From contig CCNA01000023.1 in NCBI GenBank assembly GCA_000824805.1, positions 1-64,000 of the forward strand: DNA of 64,000 nt. The letters run 5' to 3'. A program made the position numbers and the translations under genes. Below, in pieces: positions 26,141 to 35,646 of this stretch. Within the stretch, counting starts at the first letter, position 1. Every line of letters begins with the position of its first letter. This DNA comes from Mesorhizobium sp. SOD10. Its GTDB lineage: Bacteria > Pseudomonadota > Alphaproteobacteria > Rhizobiales > Rhizobiaceae. Below the pieces are notes generated by a model, which searched no databases, was not told where the DNA came from, and was given only the letters and a program-made list of their open reading frames with translations.

Positions 26141-27702
26141 TGCACTCCTCCCGCCGCTTGCAGCAATTTCGGCTTCTTGCCGACCGCCAGCAAGAGCACG
26201 TTCTCCTGGCTGAAATCTTGCTTGTCGAGAATGCCGGAGAGCTGCCCCTCATGCATGACCGCGATGCGGTCCGACACGCCGATCACCTCCTCCATGTCGC
26301 TGGAGATCATCAGCACGGCGACGCCGGCATCGGCCAGCGCCCGCATCAGTCCGTAGATCTCGGCCTTGGCGCCGATGTCGATGCCACGCGTCGGCTCGTC
26401 CAAGATCATCACCTTGGGGTTCATGGCCAGCCATTTGGCCAGGACCACCTTCTGCTGATTGCCGCCCGACAGCGTGCCGGTGCGGGTGAGCACCGACGGC
26501 GCCTTGATGCCGAGGTTCTTCTTCTGCTTTTCGGCCGTCGCGAGCTCGGCGCCGGTCGAGACCAGCGAGCGCCTGGCATGCGCCGGCAGGTTGGGCAGCG
26601 ATATGTTCTGCGCGATCGAAAGGTCGAGCAGTATGCCGGTCAGCTTGCGGTCTTCCGGCACGAGGAAGATGCCGTTCGCCACCGCGTCGGCGGCCGATGT
26701 TACATTCAGCGGCTTGCCGTCGAGCGTGACGCTGCCGGCCAACCGTTCGTCGATGCCGAACAGGACGCGGGCGAGCTCCGTGCGGCCGGAGCCGACAAGG
26801 CCCGCAAGGCCGAGGATCTCTGCCCGCCTCAATTCGATGCTGACCGGCCGGTCCGGATAGGTGCTGGTGCGGATCGCTTCGGCAGACAGCGCCACACTGC
26901 CCGGCGCGCGCGTGGCTTCGCCCGCCTTCTCGCGCTCCTTCAGCATGCGGCCGATCATCAGCCTGACCATCTCGTCGTGGTTGATCCCGTCCTTCGCCAG
27001 CGTGCCGGCCAGCGTGCCGTCGCGCAGCACCACGACCCGGTCGGCGACGCGCTCGATCTCATGCAGCCGGTGCGAGATGAAGATGACGCTGATGCCTTCC
27101 GCCTTCAGCCCCTTGATGACGTCGAGCAGCTTTTCGGTCTCGGCGATCGGCAGGCTGGAGGTCGGTTCGTCGAGGATCACGAGGCGGGCCTTGATCGACA
27201 ACGCCTTGGCGATCTCGACCATCTGCTGCTGGGCAAGCGACAGCGACGCCACCGGCGCGTCGGCGGAGAAATTGGCGCCGACGCGCTTCAAGAGCGGCGC
27301 CACCATATCGCGCAGCCTGGCGCGGTCGACCAGCCTCAGCGGCCCGGCGCGCAGCGGCTCGCGGCCGAAGAAGATGTTGGCGGCGACGTCAAGGTTCTCG
27401 AAGAGGTTCAATTCCTGGTGCACGAAGGCGATGCCGGAGCCGATGCTCTGCTCGACGGTCAGCCCGTCATGCGCCACGCCATCCACGGTGATGGTGCCGC
27501 TGTCCGGCCGCGTCACGCCGCCGAGGATCTTCATCAGCGTCGATTTGCCGGCGCCGTTTTCACCGACAAGTCCGATGACCTCGCCGGGCCGGACCTCCAT
27601 CGAGAACCTGTCCAGCGCGACAACGCCCGGATAGGTCTTGCGCACGGCATCCAGGCTCAGGAACGGAGCGGTGATCGGTTGAGTGGTGTCGGTAGAGGTC
27701 AT
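26137..27702 (-). CDS. Sugar ABC transporter ATPase with two fused ABC domains (RbsA type)
   Basis: 521 residues. The first domain has GENGAGKST and VILDEPTSSLP with the atypical signature SLAQQQMVEIAKAL; the second has a degenerate P-loop (GLVGSGRTE), the signature LSGGNQQKVVLAKWL and MILDEPTRGIDIG. This two-domain layout is normal for ribose, galactose and xylose importers. The ATG at 27702 is used instead of a TTG at 27729. It follows the binding-protein gene after a hairpin. Confidence 0.92.
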   Translation of the reverse strand: MTSTDTTQPITAPFLSLDAVRKTYPGVVALDRFSMEVRPGEVIGLVGENGAGKSTLMKILGGVTRPDSGTITVDGVAHDGLTVEQSIGSGIAFVHQELNLFENLDVAANIFFGREPLRAGPLRLVDRARLRDMVAPLLKRVGANFSADAPVASLSLAQQQMVEIAKALSIKARLVILDEPTSSLPIAETEKLLDVIKGLKAEGISVIFISHRLHEIERVADRVVVLRDGTLAGTLAKDGINHDEMVRLMIGRMLKEREKAGEATRAPGSVALSAEAIRTSTYPDRPVSIELRRAEILGLAGLVGSGRTELARVLFGIDERLAGSVTLDGKPLNVTSAADAVANGIFLVPEDRKLTGILLDLSIAQNISLPNLPAHARRSLVSTGAELATAEKQKKNLGIKAPSVLTRTGTLSGGNQQKVVLAKWLAMNPKVMILDEPTRGIDIGAKAEIYGLMRALADAGVAVLMISSDMEEVIGVSDRIAVMHEGQLSGILDKQDFSQENVLLLAVGKKPKLLQAAGGVQ

Positions 27703-27778
27703 CGCGCCTAAGTTTACCGCACGGGGCAACAGCCGGTAGCCACAGACTGACGGGCCTTGGCAGGTCCGTCAATACGAA

Positions 27779-27809
27779 CGCCGGCTCAAGGCGGACGCTT
27801 GAGCCGGCG
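27779..27809 (-). promoter_or_regulatory. Intercistronic hairpin between binding protein and ATPase genes
   Basis: CGCCGGCTCAAG (27779-27790) and CTTGAGCCGGCG (27798-27809) form a perfect 12-bp stem with a seven-base loop. A weaker stem (tgacggg.cc/gg.ccgtca) lies next to it. There is no proper T-run on the minus strand, so partial attenuation or mRNA protection is more likely than a full stop. Confidence 0.65.
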
Positions 27810-27823
27810 CGACTGTTTTGGGC

Positions 27824-28786
27824 TTATTTGCCCTGCATCGCCTTCAGGTTGGCGGCGTAGGCGTCGACGTCATCCTTGCCGATGATCTTGGTCGGGATGA
27901 TGATCAGGTGGTTCTCCGGGATGCCCGACTTGTCGCCCTTGAGGTAGGCAGCCATCAGCTTCATGCCCTGATAGGCCCATTCGAAGGGCTGCTGCACCAC
28001 GGTGGCGGCGACGGTGCCTTCCTTGACGCCGCCCAGCGTGATCGGATCATCGTCGAAGCCGACGACGGTGATCTGGCCGAGCTTGCCGGCGTCGCGCAGC
28101 GCTTCGTAGATGCGCGGCGTGTTGTAGGAGTAGAAGCCGACCATGCAGGTGATGTCGGGGCTGGCGACCAGCGCGTCCTCGACATTCTTCTTGGCGCGCG
28201 CCTGATCGATGTCGTCGCCGCGCACGTCGACCAGCTCGATCTTGCTGCCGGCGAGCCCGTCCTTCATGCCCTGGATGCGCTCCTTGGCGTTGTCGGCGCC
28301 GAGCAGGCCGACAAAGCCCAGGCACTTGCCGCCGTTCGGCATCGCTTTTTTGGCGATCTCGGCCGCCTGCTTGCCGGCATCGACGTTGGAGGAGCCGATA
28401 TAGGCGACGCGCTTGGTCTGCGGCGCATCGGAGTCGGTGGTGAACAGCGCGGTTTCCGACGCGATCTTGTTCAGCCCTTCGGTCGAGGTCTTGGGATCGA
28501 CGGCCGAGACCATGATGCCCTTGACGCCGGCCGTCACCAGATCGTCCATCAGCCGCTGCTGGATGGCGACCGAGGACTGTTCCGGATATTTGAGCTCGAG
28601 ATTATAGTCGGGCAATTCGCCCTGCGCCTTCTTCACGCCGGCTTCCGCCGCCTTCCAGAAGTCCGACGCGCCGTTGACGACGAAGGCCAGCGTCGGCTTG
28701 TCGTCCGCCCGGGCTACCGCCGTGGCTGCAAGCCCGATGAGCAGGGCCGCCGCGGCGACAGATGCATTACGGATCATGGATTTCAT
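27824..28786 (-). CDS. Sugar ABC transporter periplasmic binding protein (RbsB type)
   Basis: 320 residues with a signal peptide (ASVAAAALLIGLAATAVARA) and the type 1 binding fold: LAFVVNGASDFWKAAEAGVK, GIMVSAVDPK and VVGFDDDPITLGGVKEG. It heads the leftward operon that also encodes the two-domain ATPase and the permease. A LacI regulator is encoded divergently, which likely controls this importer. The ligand is a pentose, hexose or polyol, not specified by sequence. Confidence 0.92.
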   Translation of the reverse strand: MKSMIRNASVAAAALLIGLAATAVARADDKPTLAFVVNGASDFWKAAEAGVKKAQGELPDYNLELKYPEQSSVAIQQRLMDDLVTAGVKGIMVSAVDPKTSTEGLNKIASETALFTTDSDAPQTKRVAYIGSSNVDAGKQAAEIAKKAMPNGGKCLGFVGLLGADNAKERIQGMKDGLAGSKIELVDVRGDDIDQARAKKNVEDALVASPDITCMVGFYSYNTPRIYEALRDAGKLGQITVVGFDDDPITLGGVKEGTVAATVVQQPFEWAYQGMKLMAAYLKGDKSGIPENHLIIIPTKIIGKDDVDAYAANLKAMQGK

Positions 28787-29413
28787 AGTTCAACCTCCCT
28801 TGTAGAACTTGCCTTGTAGAGCTCGTCGCCGATGTCTCGGCTGCGGCCCGGACAACCCTCCTCCTCAAGGGTGCGGCGCAAAGGTCCGCCGACTTAAGAA
28901 CGGTGCCGATCCGGCCGCGGTTGAGACACTAGACACTCATGCGGCGTTCGTAAATAGTCCGATTTGTCTGACATTTTCGTGAGGATGGACGCAAGCCCCG
29001 GATCGGCGATGCCGCCGTTTCGAGCGAGCGTCCTTCCGCACCTGACGCCACCGAACGGAAGCCCGGACGGTCACGGCGAGTTGACAGTAGAACGCTAACG
29101 GCTATTAGTAAAGAGTATTAGTTATGAGGCCAAGCGCGCGCTCTCGAGCGGAGGAGACGCTGAGCGAAGAACGCGCTGGGAGTGTGAAGAGCGAGGGCGG
29201 CAAGGCTCGCAGCCGCGCGCAAAATACCCGGATTCGTCAGCATTATTGACCTTGTCCGACTGGTTTCGTCGCGACGCGGCGCCGCCAGCGATTTGCATGT
29301 TGCGTCTGCTAATATATATTAGTCATCTGCAAGCTCGATGAACGCACCGGCCCGACCATCTTGCCGCTGTCGTTGGCCTTTGCTTTAGAGCCGGCTGGGT
29401 TTGGGAAACGATC
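28787..29413. other. 627-base divergent regulatory region
   Basis: The gap between the sugar importer and its LacI regulator. It holds TATTAGT at 29103-29109, 29116-29122 and 29317-29323, and a 14-bp perfect palindrome at 29309-29322. Locally it is much richer in A+T than the flanks near 29095-29125 and 29300-29325. No convincing open reading frame is seen in it. Confidence 0.5.
29309..29322. promoter_or_regulatory. Candidate operator for the LacI regulator
   Basis: CTAATATATATTAG is a perfect palindrome about 90 bases before the regulator start. Its half-site TATTAGT is repeated at 29103 and 29116, 13 bases apart. LacI-family proteins bind such symmetrical sites, but classical LacI operators have a central CG, which is missing here. 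Confidence 0.45.
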
Positions 29414-30529
29414 ATGAGCGAACCGACGGAACTCAGCGATTCTCCCGGGGCTTCCAGGCGCCGCAAGCCGGCGGCCAAGCCCAAGGGGCGCGTCACCATG
29501 ACCGACATTGCACGCGCCGCCGGCTGCTCGCAGGCGACGGTATCGTTCGTGCTCAACAACTCGCCGGGCATCAGGCTGTCGCAGCAAACCCGCGACCGGG
29601 TGATCGAGGCGGCGCGGGCGCTGGGCTATGCGCCGCCGGTCTTTTCGGCGCTCCGGCCGCCGGTGACGCCGTTCGAGGGCCTCGACGGCGTCATCGGCTT
29701 CGCGGTCGACCAGCTCGCCACCAGCCCGGAGGCGGTGGTCGCCATCGAGGGCGCGCGCCAGGCCTCGTGGAATGCCGGCAACGTGCTTCTGGTGGCGCAG
29801 ACCATGGGCGACGCGGTGATGGAGCCGCGCGCCGTCCAGGCGCTGACGCGGCGCGGCATCTCGGCGCTGATCTACATGACCATCTTCACCCGCGAGATCG
29901 CGGCGCCGGATTTCCTCTACAGCCTCGACATACCGGTCATCCTGCTCAACTGCTACACCGCCGATTACGCCTTCCCGGCCGTGGTTCCCTCCGAGATCGC
30001 CGGCGGCCAGAGCGCGACGAGGCATCTGATCGCCCACGGCCATCGCCGCATCGCCACCATCACCGGCGAACCGTGGATGCAGGCCGCGCAAGACCGGCTC
30101 AAGGGCTACCGCCGCGCTCTGGCCACCGCCGACATCCCGTTCGATCCCGAGCTGGTGGTCGAGGGCGACTGGTCGGCCAGCGCCGGCTATGCCGCGACGG
30201 TCAAGCTGCTCGGGCTCAAGGAGCGGCCGACCGCGATCTTCTGCCAGAACGACCGGACCGCGATCGGCTGCTACGAGGCGCTGAAGGAAGCCGGCCTGCA
30301 TATCCCGCAGGACATTTCGGTGGTCGGCTATGACGACGAGGAGATCGCCCGCCATCTCTTCCCGCCGCTGACCACTTCCATCCTGCCACATCTGGCGATG
30401 GGCCAATGGGCGATCGAGCAGCTCGAAACGCCGCCGACGCCCGGCCGCGGCCGGTATCCCATCACCAAGCTCGAATGCCCGCTGGTGGAAAGGGAGAGCG
30501 TGGCAGACGCGCCCGCACAAATCCGGTGA
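29414..30529 (+). CDS. LacI family transcriptional regulator
   Basis: 371 residues: a basic N-terminal extension of about 28 residues, then the LacI helix-turn-helix TMTDIARAAGCSQATVSFVL and a sugar-binding effector domain (GFAVDQLATSPEAVVAIEGA, HGHRRIATITGEPWMQAAQD, VVGYDDEEIARHLFPPLTTS). It is divergent from the sugar ABC operon at 25145-28786 and probably represses it in the absence of substrate. The 65-base gap to the next gene has no clear terminator. Confidence 0.92.
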   Translation: MSEPTELSDSPGASRRRKPAAKPKGRVTMTDIARAAGCSQATVSFVLNNSPGIRLSQQTRDRVIEAARALGYAPPVFSALRPPVTPFEGLDGVIGFAVDQLATSPEAVVAIEGARQASWNAGNVLLVAQTMGDAVMEPRAVQALTRRGISALIYMTIFTREIAAPDFLYSLDIPVILLNCYTADYAFPAVVPSEIAGGQSATRHLIAHGHRRIATITGEPWMQAAQDRLKGYRRALATADIPFDPELVVEGDWSASAGYAATVKLLGLKERPTAIFCQNDRTAIGCYEALKEAGLHIPQDISVVGYDDEEIARHLFPPLTTSILPHLAMGQWAIEQLETPPTPGRGRYPITKLECPLVERESVADAPAQIR

Positions 30530-30594
30530 CCCGGCCCTGAGACAGGCTTATGATAGGCGCGAGTGTGTCCCGTCCCGGACAGGAACAAACGCTC

Positions 30595-31680
30595 ATGTGG
30601 CCGAACCGCCGTTTATGCGATCTCTTGAAGATCGAGCATCCGATCATCCAGGCTCCGATGGCCGGCTCGGCGACGCCGCAGCTCGCCGCCGCGGTGAGCA
30701 ATGCCGGTGGGCTCGGGTCGCTCGGCTGCGCATCGATGCTGCCGGATGGCCTGCGCAACGTTGCGCGCCAGATGCGCGCCTCGACCGAGCGTCCCTTCAA
30801 CCTCAATTTCTTTGTTTTTCCCAGACCCGATACCAGCGACGCCGTGCTGAACGGGGTCATCGACAGGTTGCGGCCCTACTACGAGGAGCTGTCGCTCGAC
30901 GAACCCTCGCGGAGGCTCCCGCCGATCGGACCGGGTTTCGACCAGGAAAAGCTTGAACTGCTGCTCGAGATCCGCCCGCCGGTCGTGAGCTTCCATTTCG
31001 GCATTCCGGATGCGGCTGCCGTCGGCAGGCTGAAGCAGGCCGGGATCGCGATCATCGGCACCGCGACGAATGTCGCCGAGGCGCGCAAGCTCGCCGACGG
31101 CGGGGCCGACGCAGTCATCGCCCAGGGCTGGGAGGCGGGCGGCCACCGGGGCTCGCATGTCCCCAATGGTCCCGGCGACGGCGTCGGCACGATGGCGCTG
31201 GTCCCCCAGGTCGTCGACGCCGTCGAACTGCCGGTCATTGCCGCGGGAGGCATCGCAGACGGCCGCGGCATAGCGGCGGCTTTCGCGCTTGGCGCCAGCG
31301 GCGTGCAGATCGGCACCGGCTTTTTGTCCTGCGACGAAGCCGGCACGGACGCACCGCGCCGCGCCCTGATCCGCGCCGCGAGCGACATGGACACGATGGT
31401 CACCGACGCCTTCACCGGCCGCGCGGCGCGGGCGAGACGCACCCGCTATGCCCTGGAGATGGAGGAGAGCAGGACGCCCCTTCCGGACTTCCCGCAAATG
31501 GTGGCGCTCAGCGCTCCGCTCGGCGACGCCGGCGCAAAGGGAGATTTCGCCTTTCATCTCTATGGCCAGGCGGCGGCGCTGAACAGGGAGCTTCCCGCGG
31601 ACGAATTGATGCGGACGCTTGTGGCCGAAACAGGTGAGATATTCGAAGCCCTCTCGGCCGGCAAAACGACGCCTGCTTGA
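30595..31680 (+). CDS. Nitronate monooxygenase (2-nitropropane dioxygenase-like)
   Basis: 361 residues of the FMN-dependent NMO family: HPIIQAPMAGSATPQLAAAV at the start, PVVSFHFGIPDAAAVGRLKQ, AQGWEAGGHRGSH with the catalytic histidine, and GASGVQIGTGFLSCDEAG for phosphate binding of FMN. It would detoxify nitronates such as propionate-3-nitronate. The ATG at 30595 is chosen at the family start with AGGAAC upstream; an ATG at 30550 is in frame. It converges with the FAD oxidoreductase gene. Confidence 0.9.
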   Translation: MWPNRRLCDLLKIEHPIIQAPMAGSATPQLAAAVSNAGGLGSLGCASMLPDGLRNVARQMRASTERPFNLNFFVFPRPDTSDAVLNGVIDRLRPYYEELSLDEPSRRLPPIGPGFDQEKLELLLEIRPPVVSFHFGIPDAAAVGRLKQAGIAIIGTATNVAEARKLADGGADAVIAQGWEAGGHRGSHVPNGPGDGVGTMALVPQVVDAVELPVIAAGGIADGRGIAAAFALGASGVQIGTGFLSCDEAGTDAPRRALIRAASDMDTMVTDAFTGRAARARRTRYALEMEESRTPLPDFPQMVALSAPLGDAGAKGDFAFHLYGQAAALNRELPADELMRTLVAETGEIFEALSAGKTTPA

Positions 31681-31733
31681 GCGAAGTCTCCGGTCGTTGG
31701 CGCTCCCGATAAGTCCCACCCAGATCGCAAAGA

Positions 31734-33137
31734 TCAGCCGGCAAGCAGGGACGCCATACGGTTGCGATCGATGATGTTGGCGCTCGGCGGTAAGGGCTGA
31801 CCATCCAGCTCGGCCAGTTTTGCCGCGATATGCGGCCTGGCGACGACGTCCTGCGGCAGCGAAACGCACATGGCGATCTCGATCACGCCGCGAAACACGT
31901 CGGCATCCTCGCTTGCGGCGGCGAAAAGCCGGGCCATGATCGGATTCGGCGGCGGAACAGGAAGGCCGTCCGCCAGAGCGTTCATCTCCGCGATCCGGGC
32001 ACGGTCGGCGGCGATCTGGTTGCGATAGAACGGGCCGACCTGGCGCTCGGTCTCGGCATCGTATTCTCGCGAGAACTCGGCAGGGTCTTCGATATGCCGG
32101 CGAGCGACGTTCCTGAGCACCTGCGCGTGCACAAGACCGACGCTCAAGCCCCGCCCGGCAGACGGATTGGTGCAGGCCCAGGCGTCGGCCACAGCCGCAA
32201 ACCCGGTGACGACAGGCTGGCCGTCGACGACAAACCGCCGGTAGCGGTCGAGAACGCCCGCCATCAGCAGGACATGTGTGATCGGCTCGCCGTCAAGCCA
32301 GTGGGCCTGCATGGGACAGGCCATGACGACACGGTGGAACGTAGCCGTATCGCGCAAAGCCCGCATGGCCTTGTTTCTCGCGGAAGTGAACAGGGTGACC
32401 GACCAGGTGTCGTTGTCGCCGTCCAGCGTGAGAATGGAGAACATCCCCATCGGAGTGAGCAGGCGGCCCTTTCGGCGCGGCCGCTGCTTGCCCGTGAAGT
32501 AGCGGGTGAAATAGACGAAATTGCTGTCCTCGGCTTCCTCGCTCGGGCTGCGGCCTCCTGCCGCGACGATCCATTCGCAGGCAGGGCTTCGCCGCCCCAT
32601 CGCGTCGATCACCAGATCGGCGCGGATTTCTTCGCCGGAGGTTGCACGAACGCCCGCAATATGCGGCACGCCGGGAATGGCCGACGCGCCCGTGATCAGC
32701 TCGCGAATCTTGGTCCCCCGCCGGATCGTCACATTGGGCGCCGCTTGCGCCATCTCGGCCACGGCCCATTCGATCACCGGCCGCCGGCCGGTGACGAAGC
32801 GCATCGCTTCATCGCCCGGGCGGGGCGCCCTGTCCGTTATTGTCGGAGGCAACGATCGAGGGTCGAAAAAGTCCATCCAGACGCAGCCGGCGCGCAGCAA
32901 TATATCCGTCAGCCCGGGCAGTTCCTGATCGGCGACCATCCGAAAACGCGAGCTGAGGTTGTGAGGCTGCCTGAATTGCGCGACGCCGGGGCGCTCCCAG
33001 TCCCATCCTTGAACGGAACTCGAAGGCTGATCCGCCGGATCGGCCTCGAGGACCGTCACGTCATGACCGTCGCGGCCAAGCATGGCCGCCGTGCACAACC
33101 CGATTACGCCTCCACCGCAAATCAGGATCTTACTCAC
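31734..33137 (-). CDS. FAD-dependent oxidoreductase / monooxygenase-like protein
   Basis: 467 residues starting from the GTG at 33137 (GGGGG five bases upstream; a TTG at 33149 is also in frame). It has the Rossmann motif ILICGGGVIGLCTAAMLGRD ending in VTVLEAD, and a C-terminal FAD segment near NPSAGRGLSVGLVHA. The middle holds DLVIDAMGRRSPACEW. It resembles flavoprotein monooxygenases and halogenase-like oxidoreductases. The substrate is unknown and no partner gene is adjacent. Confidence 0.8.
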   Translation of the reverse strand: MSKILICGGGVIGLCTAAMLGRDGHDVTVLEADPADQPSSSVQGWDWERPGVAQFRQPHNLSSRFRMVADQELPGLTDILLRAGCVWMDFFDPRSLPPTITDRAPRPGDEAMRFVTGRRPVIEWAVAEMAQAAPNVTIRRGTKIRELITGASAIPGVPHIAGVRATSGEEIRADLVIDAMGRRSPACEWIVAAGGRSPSEEAEDSNFVYFTRYFTGKQRPRRKGRLLTPMGMFSILTLDGDNDTWSVTLFTSARNKAMRALRDTATFHRVVMACPMQAHWLDGEPITHVLLMAGVLDRYRRFVVDGQPVVTGFAAVADAWACTNPSAGRGLSVGLVHAQVLRNVARRHIEDPAEFSREYDAETERQVGPFYRNQIAADRARIAEMNALADGLPVPPPNPIMARLFAAASEDADVFRGVIEIAMCVSLPQDVVARPHIAAKLAELDGQPLPPSANIIDRNRMASLLAG

Positions 33138-33315
33138 CCCGTCCCCCAATGTCCGCGAGGGTCGGGCACTATATTAGCTTCTGTACACGTTCGCGGCAAC
33201 GTGCCGGACCGGCCAGCGCCGACCCGCTCCACGCTTGCGTGCGATCACGCTGCTTTCGTCGCTTGGCATGGCTTCCGCGCAGGTCTAGGCTGGGAACCAG
33301 CGAAGGGAGGGCGGG

Positions 33316-34116
33316 ATGACATCAAGCTTCACCGTTCACGCCGCGTCCGGCTATGAGCAGCTGATGGGCCGCTGGAGCAAGAGACTCGCGCCGCTGTTTA
33401 TCGATTTCGCCGGTCTGGCCGGCGGCGAAAAAATCCTAGATGTCGGCTGCGGCACCGGCAGCCTGACCTTCGAACTGGCGAAATCGGCCGATCTTGCCGA
33501 GATCCAGGCCATCGACTTCTCGCCGGTTTTCGTCGCGGCGGCGAAGGAGAGGAACACCGATCCGCGCGTCACCATCAGCCAAGCGGACGCCACCGCGCTG
33601 CCTTTCACGGACAATGCGTTCGACCGGGCGCTGGCGCTGCTGGTGCTGCACTTCGTGCCGGAGGCCGGCAAGGCGGTGGCTGAGATGCGCCGCGTCGTGC
33701 GGCCGGGCGGCGTGGTCGCGGCCGTTGTCTGGGACCATTACGGCGGCATGACCGGCATGCGCATGATGATCGACACCGTCGCGGCGCTCAGCGAAAGCGG
33801 GCGCCAGATGCGGAGCCGCTATTGCTTCCAGCCGATGATGCAGCCGGGCGAGATGAAGCGGACTTTCGTCGAGCAGGGTCTCGCCGACGTTACCGAGACT
33901 GAGCTGATGATCCGCATGGACTATGCGGATTTCGACGATTTCTGGGCGCCGATCGGCGCCGGCGAAGGCCCTCTCGGCAAATACATGACCACGCTGGATG
34001 CGGCCGAGCGGGAGCGCGTCGAGGCCGCCGTGCGCGATGCCTACCAGGCCGGCCGGCCCGATGGGCCGCGATCTTTCGCCAATGTCGCCTGGGCCTGTCG
34101 CGGCATCGTGCCTTGA
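33316..34116 (+). CDS. Class I SAM-dependent methyltransferase
   Basis: 266 residues with the SAM motif KILDVGCGTGSLTFEL, AIDFSPVFVAAAKERN as motif II and ALPFTDNAFDRALALLVLHF as motif III. Pattern and size fit the Methyltransf_11 group. The substrate cannot be inferred; the neighbours are an FAD oxidoreductase (divergent) and a broken WYL regulator (convergent). Confidence 0.85.
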   Translation: MTSSFTVHAASGYEQLMGRWSKRLAPLFIDFAGLAGGEKILDVGCGTGSLTFELAKSADLAEIQAIDFSPVFVAAAKERNTDPRVTISQADATALPFTDNAFDRALALLVLHFVPEAGKAVAEMRRVVRPGGVVAAVVWDHYGGMTGMRMMIDTVAALSESGRQMRSRYCFQPMMQPGEMKRTFVEQGLADVTETELMIRMDYADFDDFWAPIGAGEGPLGKYMTTLDAAERERVEAAVRDAYQAGRPDGPRSFANVAWACRGIVP

Positions 34117-34161
34117 AATCGCGCCGACCGCGCAGCGCTGCATCGCTAGGCCGGCGACGCC

Positions 34162-34892
34162 TCAGTTGCTGACGGCCGAGGTGTTGATCTCCCAGCCGTC
34201 GACCCAGACCTGCCGCAGCCGGTCGCCCTCGCCCTTGAACCACAGGCCCGCCGGCCGGCAGCCCTCGATGCGGTCGCTGCGGAAATTGCGGATGGCCTGG
34301 CGCAACTCGCACCAGGCAACGATGTTGGCCGTCTCGGCATAATAGATCAGCGCGACCGGGCGGATGATGCGGTCGGTCGCCCGTCCCGCCTCGTCGCGAT
34401 AGGAGAGGCTGAGCTTCTCCTCGTCGCGGATGGCGCGGCGGACCAGCGCAAGGTCGACGGCGGAAGCGGAGGGTGCGGCAAAACCCCAAGCTGCAGCGCA
34501 TTGGCATCGAGCGTCTGCCGCAAAGGCGGCGGCACCGCGCCGGCGATCTTGGCGCCGACCCGCTTTGCCGCCTGCTTCAGCTCGTCGTCGCCGGTGCGTT
34601 CGAGCAGTGCCAAGGACAGCACGATCGCCTCCATCTCCTCGATGGAAAACATCAGCGGCGGCAGGTCGAACCCAGGACGCAGTATGTAGCCGATGCCGCG
34701 CCCGCCCTCGATCGGCACGCGCATCGCCTGCAGGGCGGCGATGTCGCGGTAGACCGAGCGCACCGTCACTTCCAGTTGTCCGGCTATCGTCGCCGCGGTC
34801 ACCGGCCTTCGGGCCAGACGCAGGATCTGGATGATCTCGAACAGGCGCGAGGCCTTGCGCATTTTTCCATCCGGCCGGAACGCAACTGACAC
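34162..34892 (-). pseudogene. YafY-type HTH/WYL regulator split by a one-base frameshift
   Basis: The first frame gives a DeoR-like helix-turn-helix (RLFEIIQILRLARRPVTAAT, IAGQLEVTVRSVYRDIAAL) and reads to LDANALQL near 34490. The second frame continues exactly with WGFAAPSASAVDLALVRRAI and ends with the WYL-domain tail WVDGWEINTSAVSN at the TGA 34162-34164. The join is in CTGCAGCTTGGGGT, where one base seems lost beside a run of four G. The reconstructed protein is about 243 residues, normal for the family. It is divergent from the LysE-type exporter it may have controlled. Confidence 0.82.
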
Positions 34893-34989
34893 ATCCCCGT
34901 CAGTTGGGGTGACCTATAGGGCCGCCTAGCCGCTTGAAAAGCAACAGATTCCTTTTCCGCACTAGCGGCCGAAGCGATAGGCAACTGAC

Positions 34990-35625
34990 ATGAGCTATGC
35001 CGAAAACCTCTGGCTGTTCTTCGTGCTTCTGTTCGGCATCATCGCCGTTCCGGGCATGGACATGCTGTTCGTGCTGGCCAATGCGCTGACCGGCGGCAGC
35101 AACCGGGGCCTGGCGGCGACCGCCGGCATCATGCTCGGCGGCGCCGTGCACACGCTGAACGGCGCGATCGGTGTCGGGCTGCTCATGCATTTCGTGCCGA
35201 TCCTCTTCACGCCGCTGCTGATCGCCGGCGCTGCCTACATGGCCTATATTGGCATTTCGCTGATGCGCAGCTCGATCACCGTGGGCGATGACGGGCCCAC
35301 GGGGAGCCGCTCGGCCTGGAAGGCGTTTCGCCAAGGCCTGGTCACCTGCCTGATCAATCCGAAAGCCTATCTCTTCATCCTCGCCGTCTATCCGCAATTC
35401 CTGAAGCCGGCTTACGGTCCGATCTGGATGCAGGCGACAATCATGGGATTGCTGACGGTCGCCACGCAGGCGGCGATCTATGGCGGGCTCGCCGTCACCG
35501 CCGGGCGCAGCCGGAGTTTACTGGTCGATAATCCGGGCGCGACGATCCTTGCCGGACGGGCAGCGGGACTTTTGCTGTTCGCTGTCTCGATCTTCACAGC
35601 CTGGGAAGGGTTGAGGGTGGCGTGA
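34990..35625 (+). CDS. LysE/RhtB family amino acid exporter
   Basis: 211 residues with about six hydrophobic helices. The family signature VPGMDMLFVLANALTGGSNR lies near the N-terminus and FRQGLVTCLINPKAYLFILA in the middle. It would export an amino acid or related small molecule across the inner membrane. The 97-base gap shared with the divergent WYL gene is the likely control region. Confidence 0.9.
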   Translation: MSYAENLWLFFVLLFGIIAVPGMDMLFVLANALTGGSNRGLAATAGIMLGGAVHTLNGAIGVGLLMHFVPILFTPLLIAGAAYMAYIGISLMRSSITVGDDGPTGSRSAWKAFRQGLVTCLINPKAYLFILAVYPQFLKPAYGPIWMQATIMGLLTVATQAAIYGGLAVTAGRSRSLLVDNPGATILAGRAAGLLLFAVSIFTAWEGLRVA

Positions 35626-35646
35626 CCGCCGCCCTCTCCATTCGGC

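Noticed and set aside
26140..27711. Plus-strand open frame of 523 codons opposite the two-domain ABC ATPase
   Set aside because: Its composition is typical of antisense frames and the minus strand has complete Walker and signature motifs.
30550..30594. N-terminal extension of nitronate monooxygenase from the ATG at 30550
   Set aside because: The family starts at the segment after the ATG at 30595, and the extra 15 residues resemble nothing conserved.
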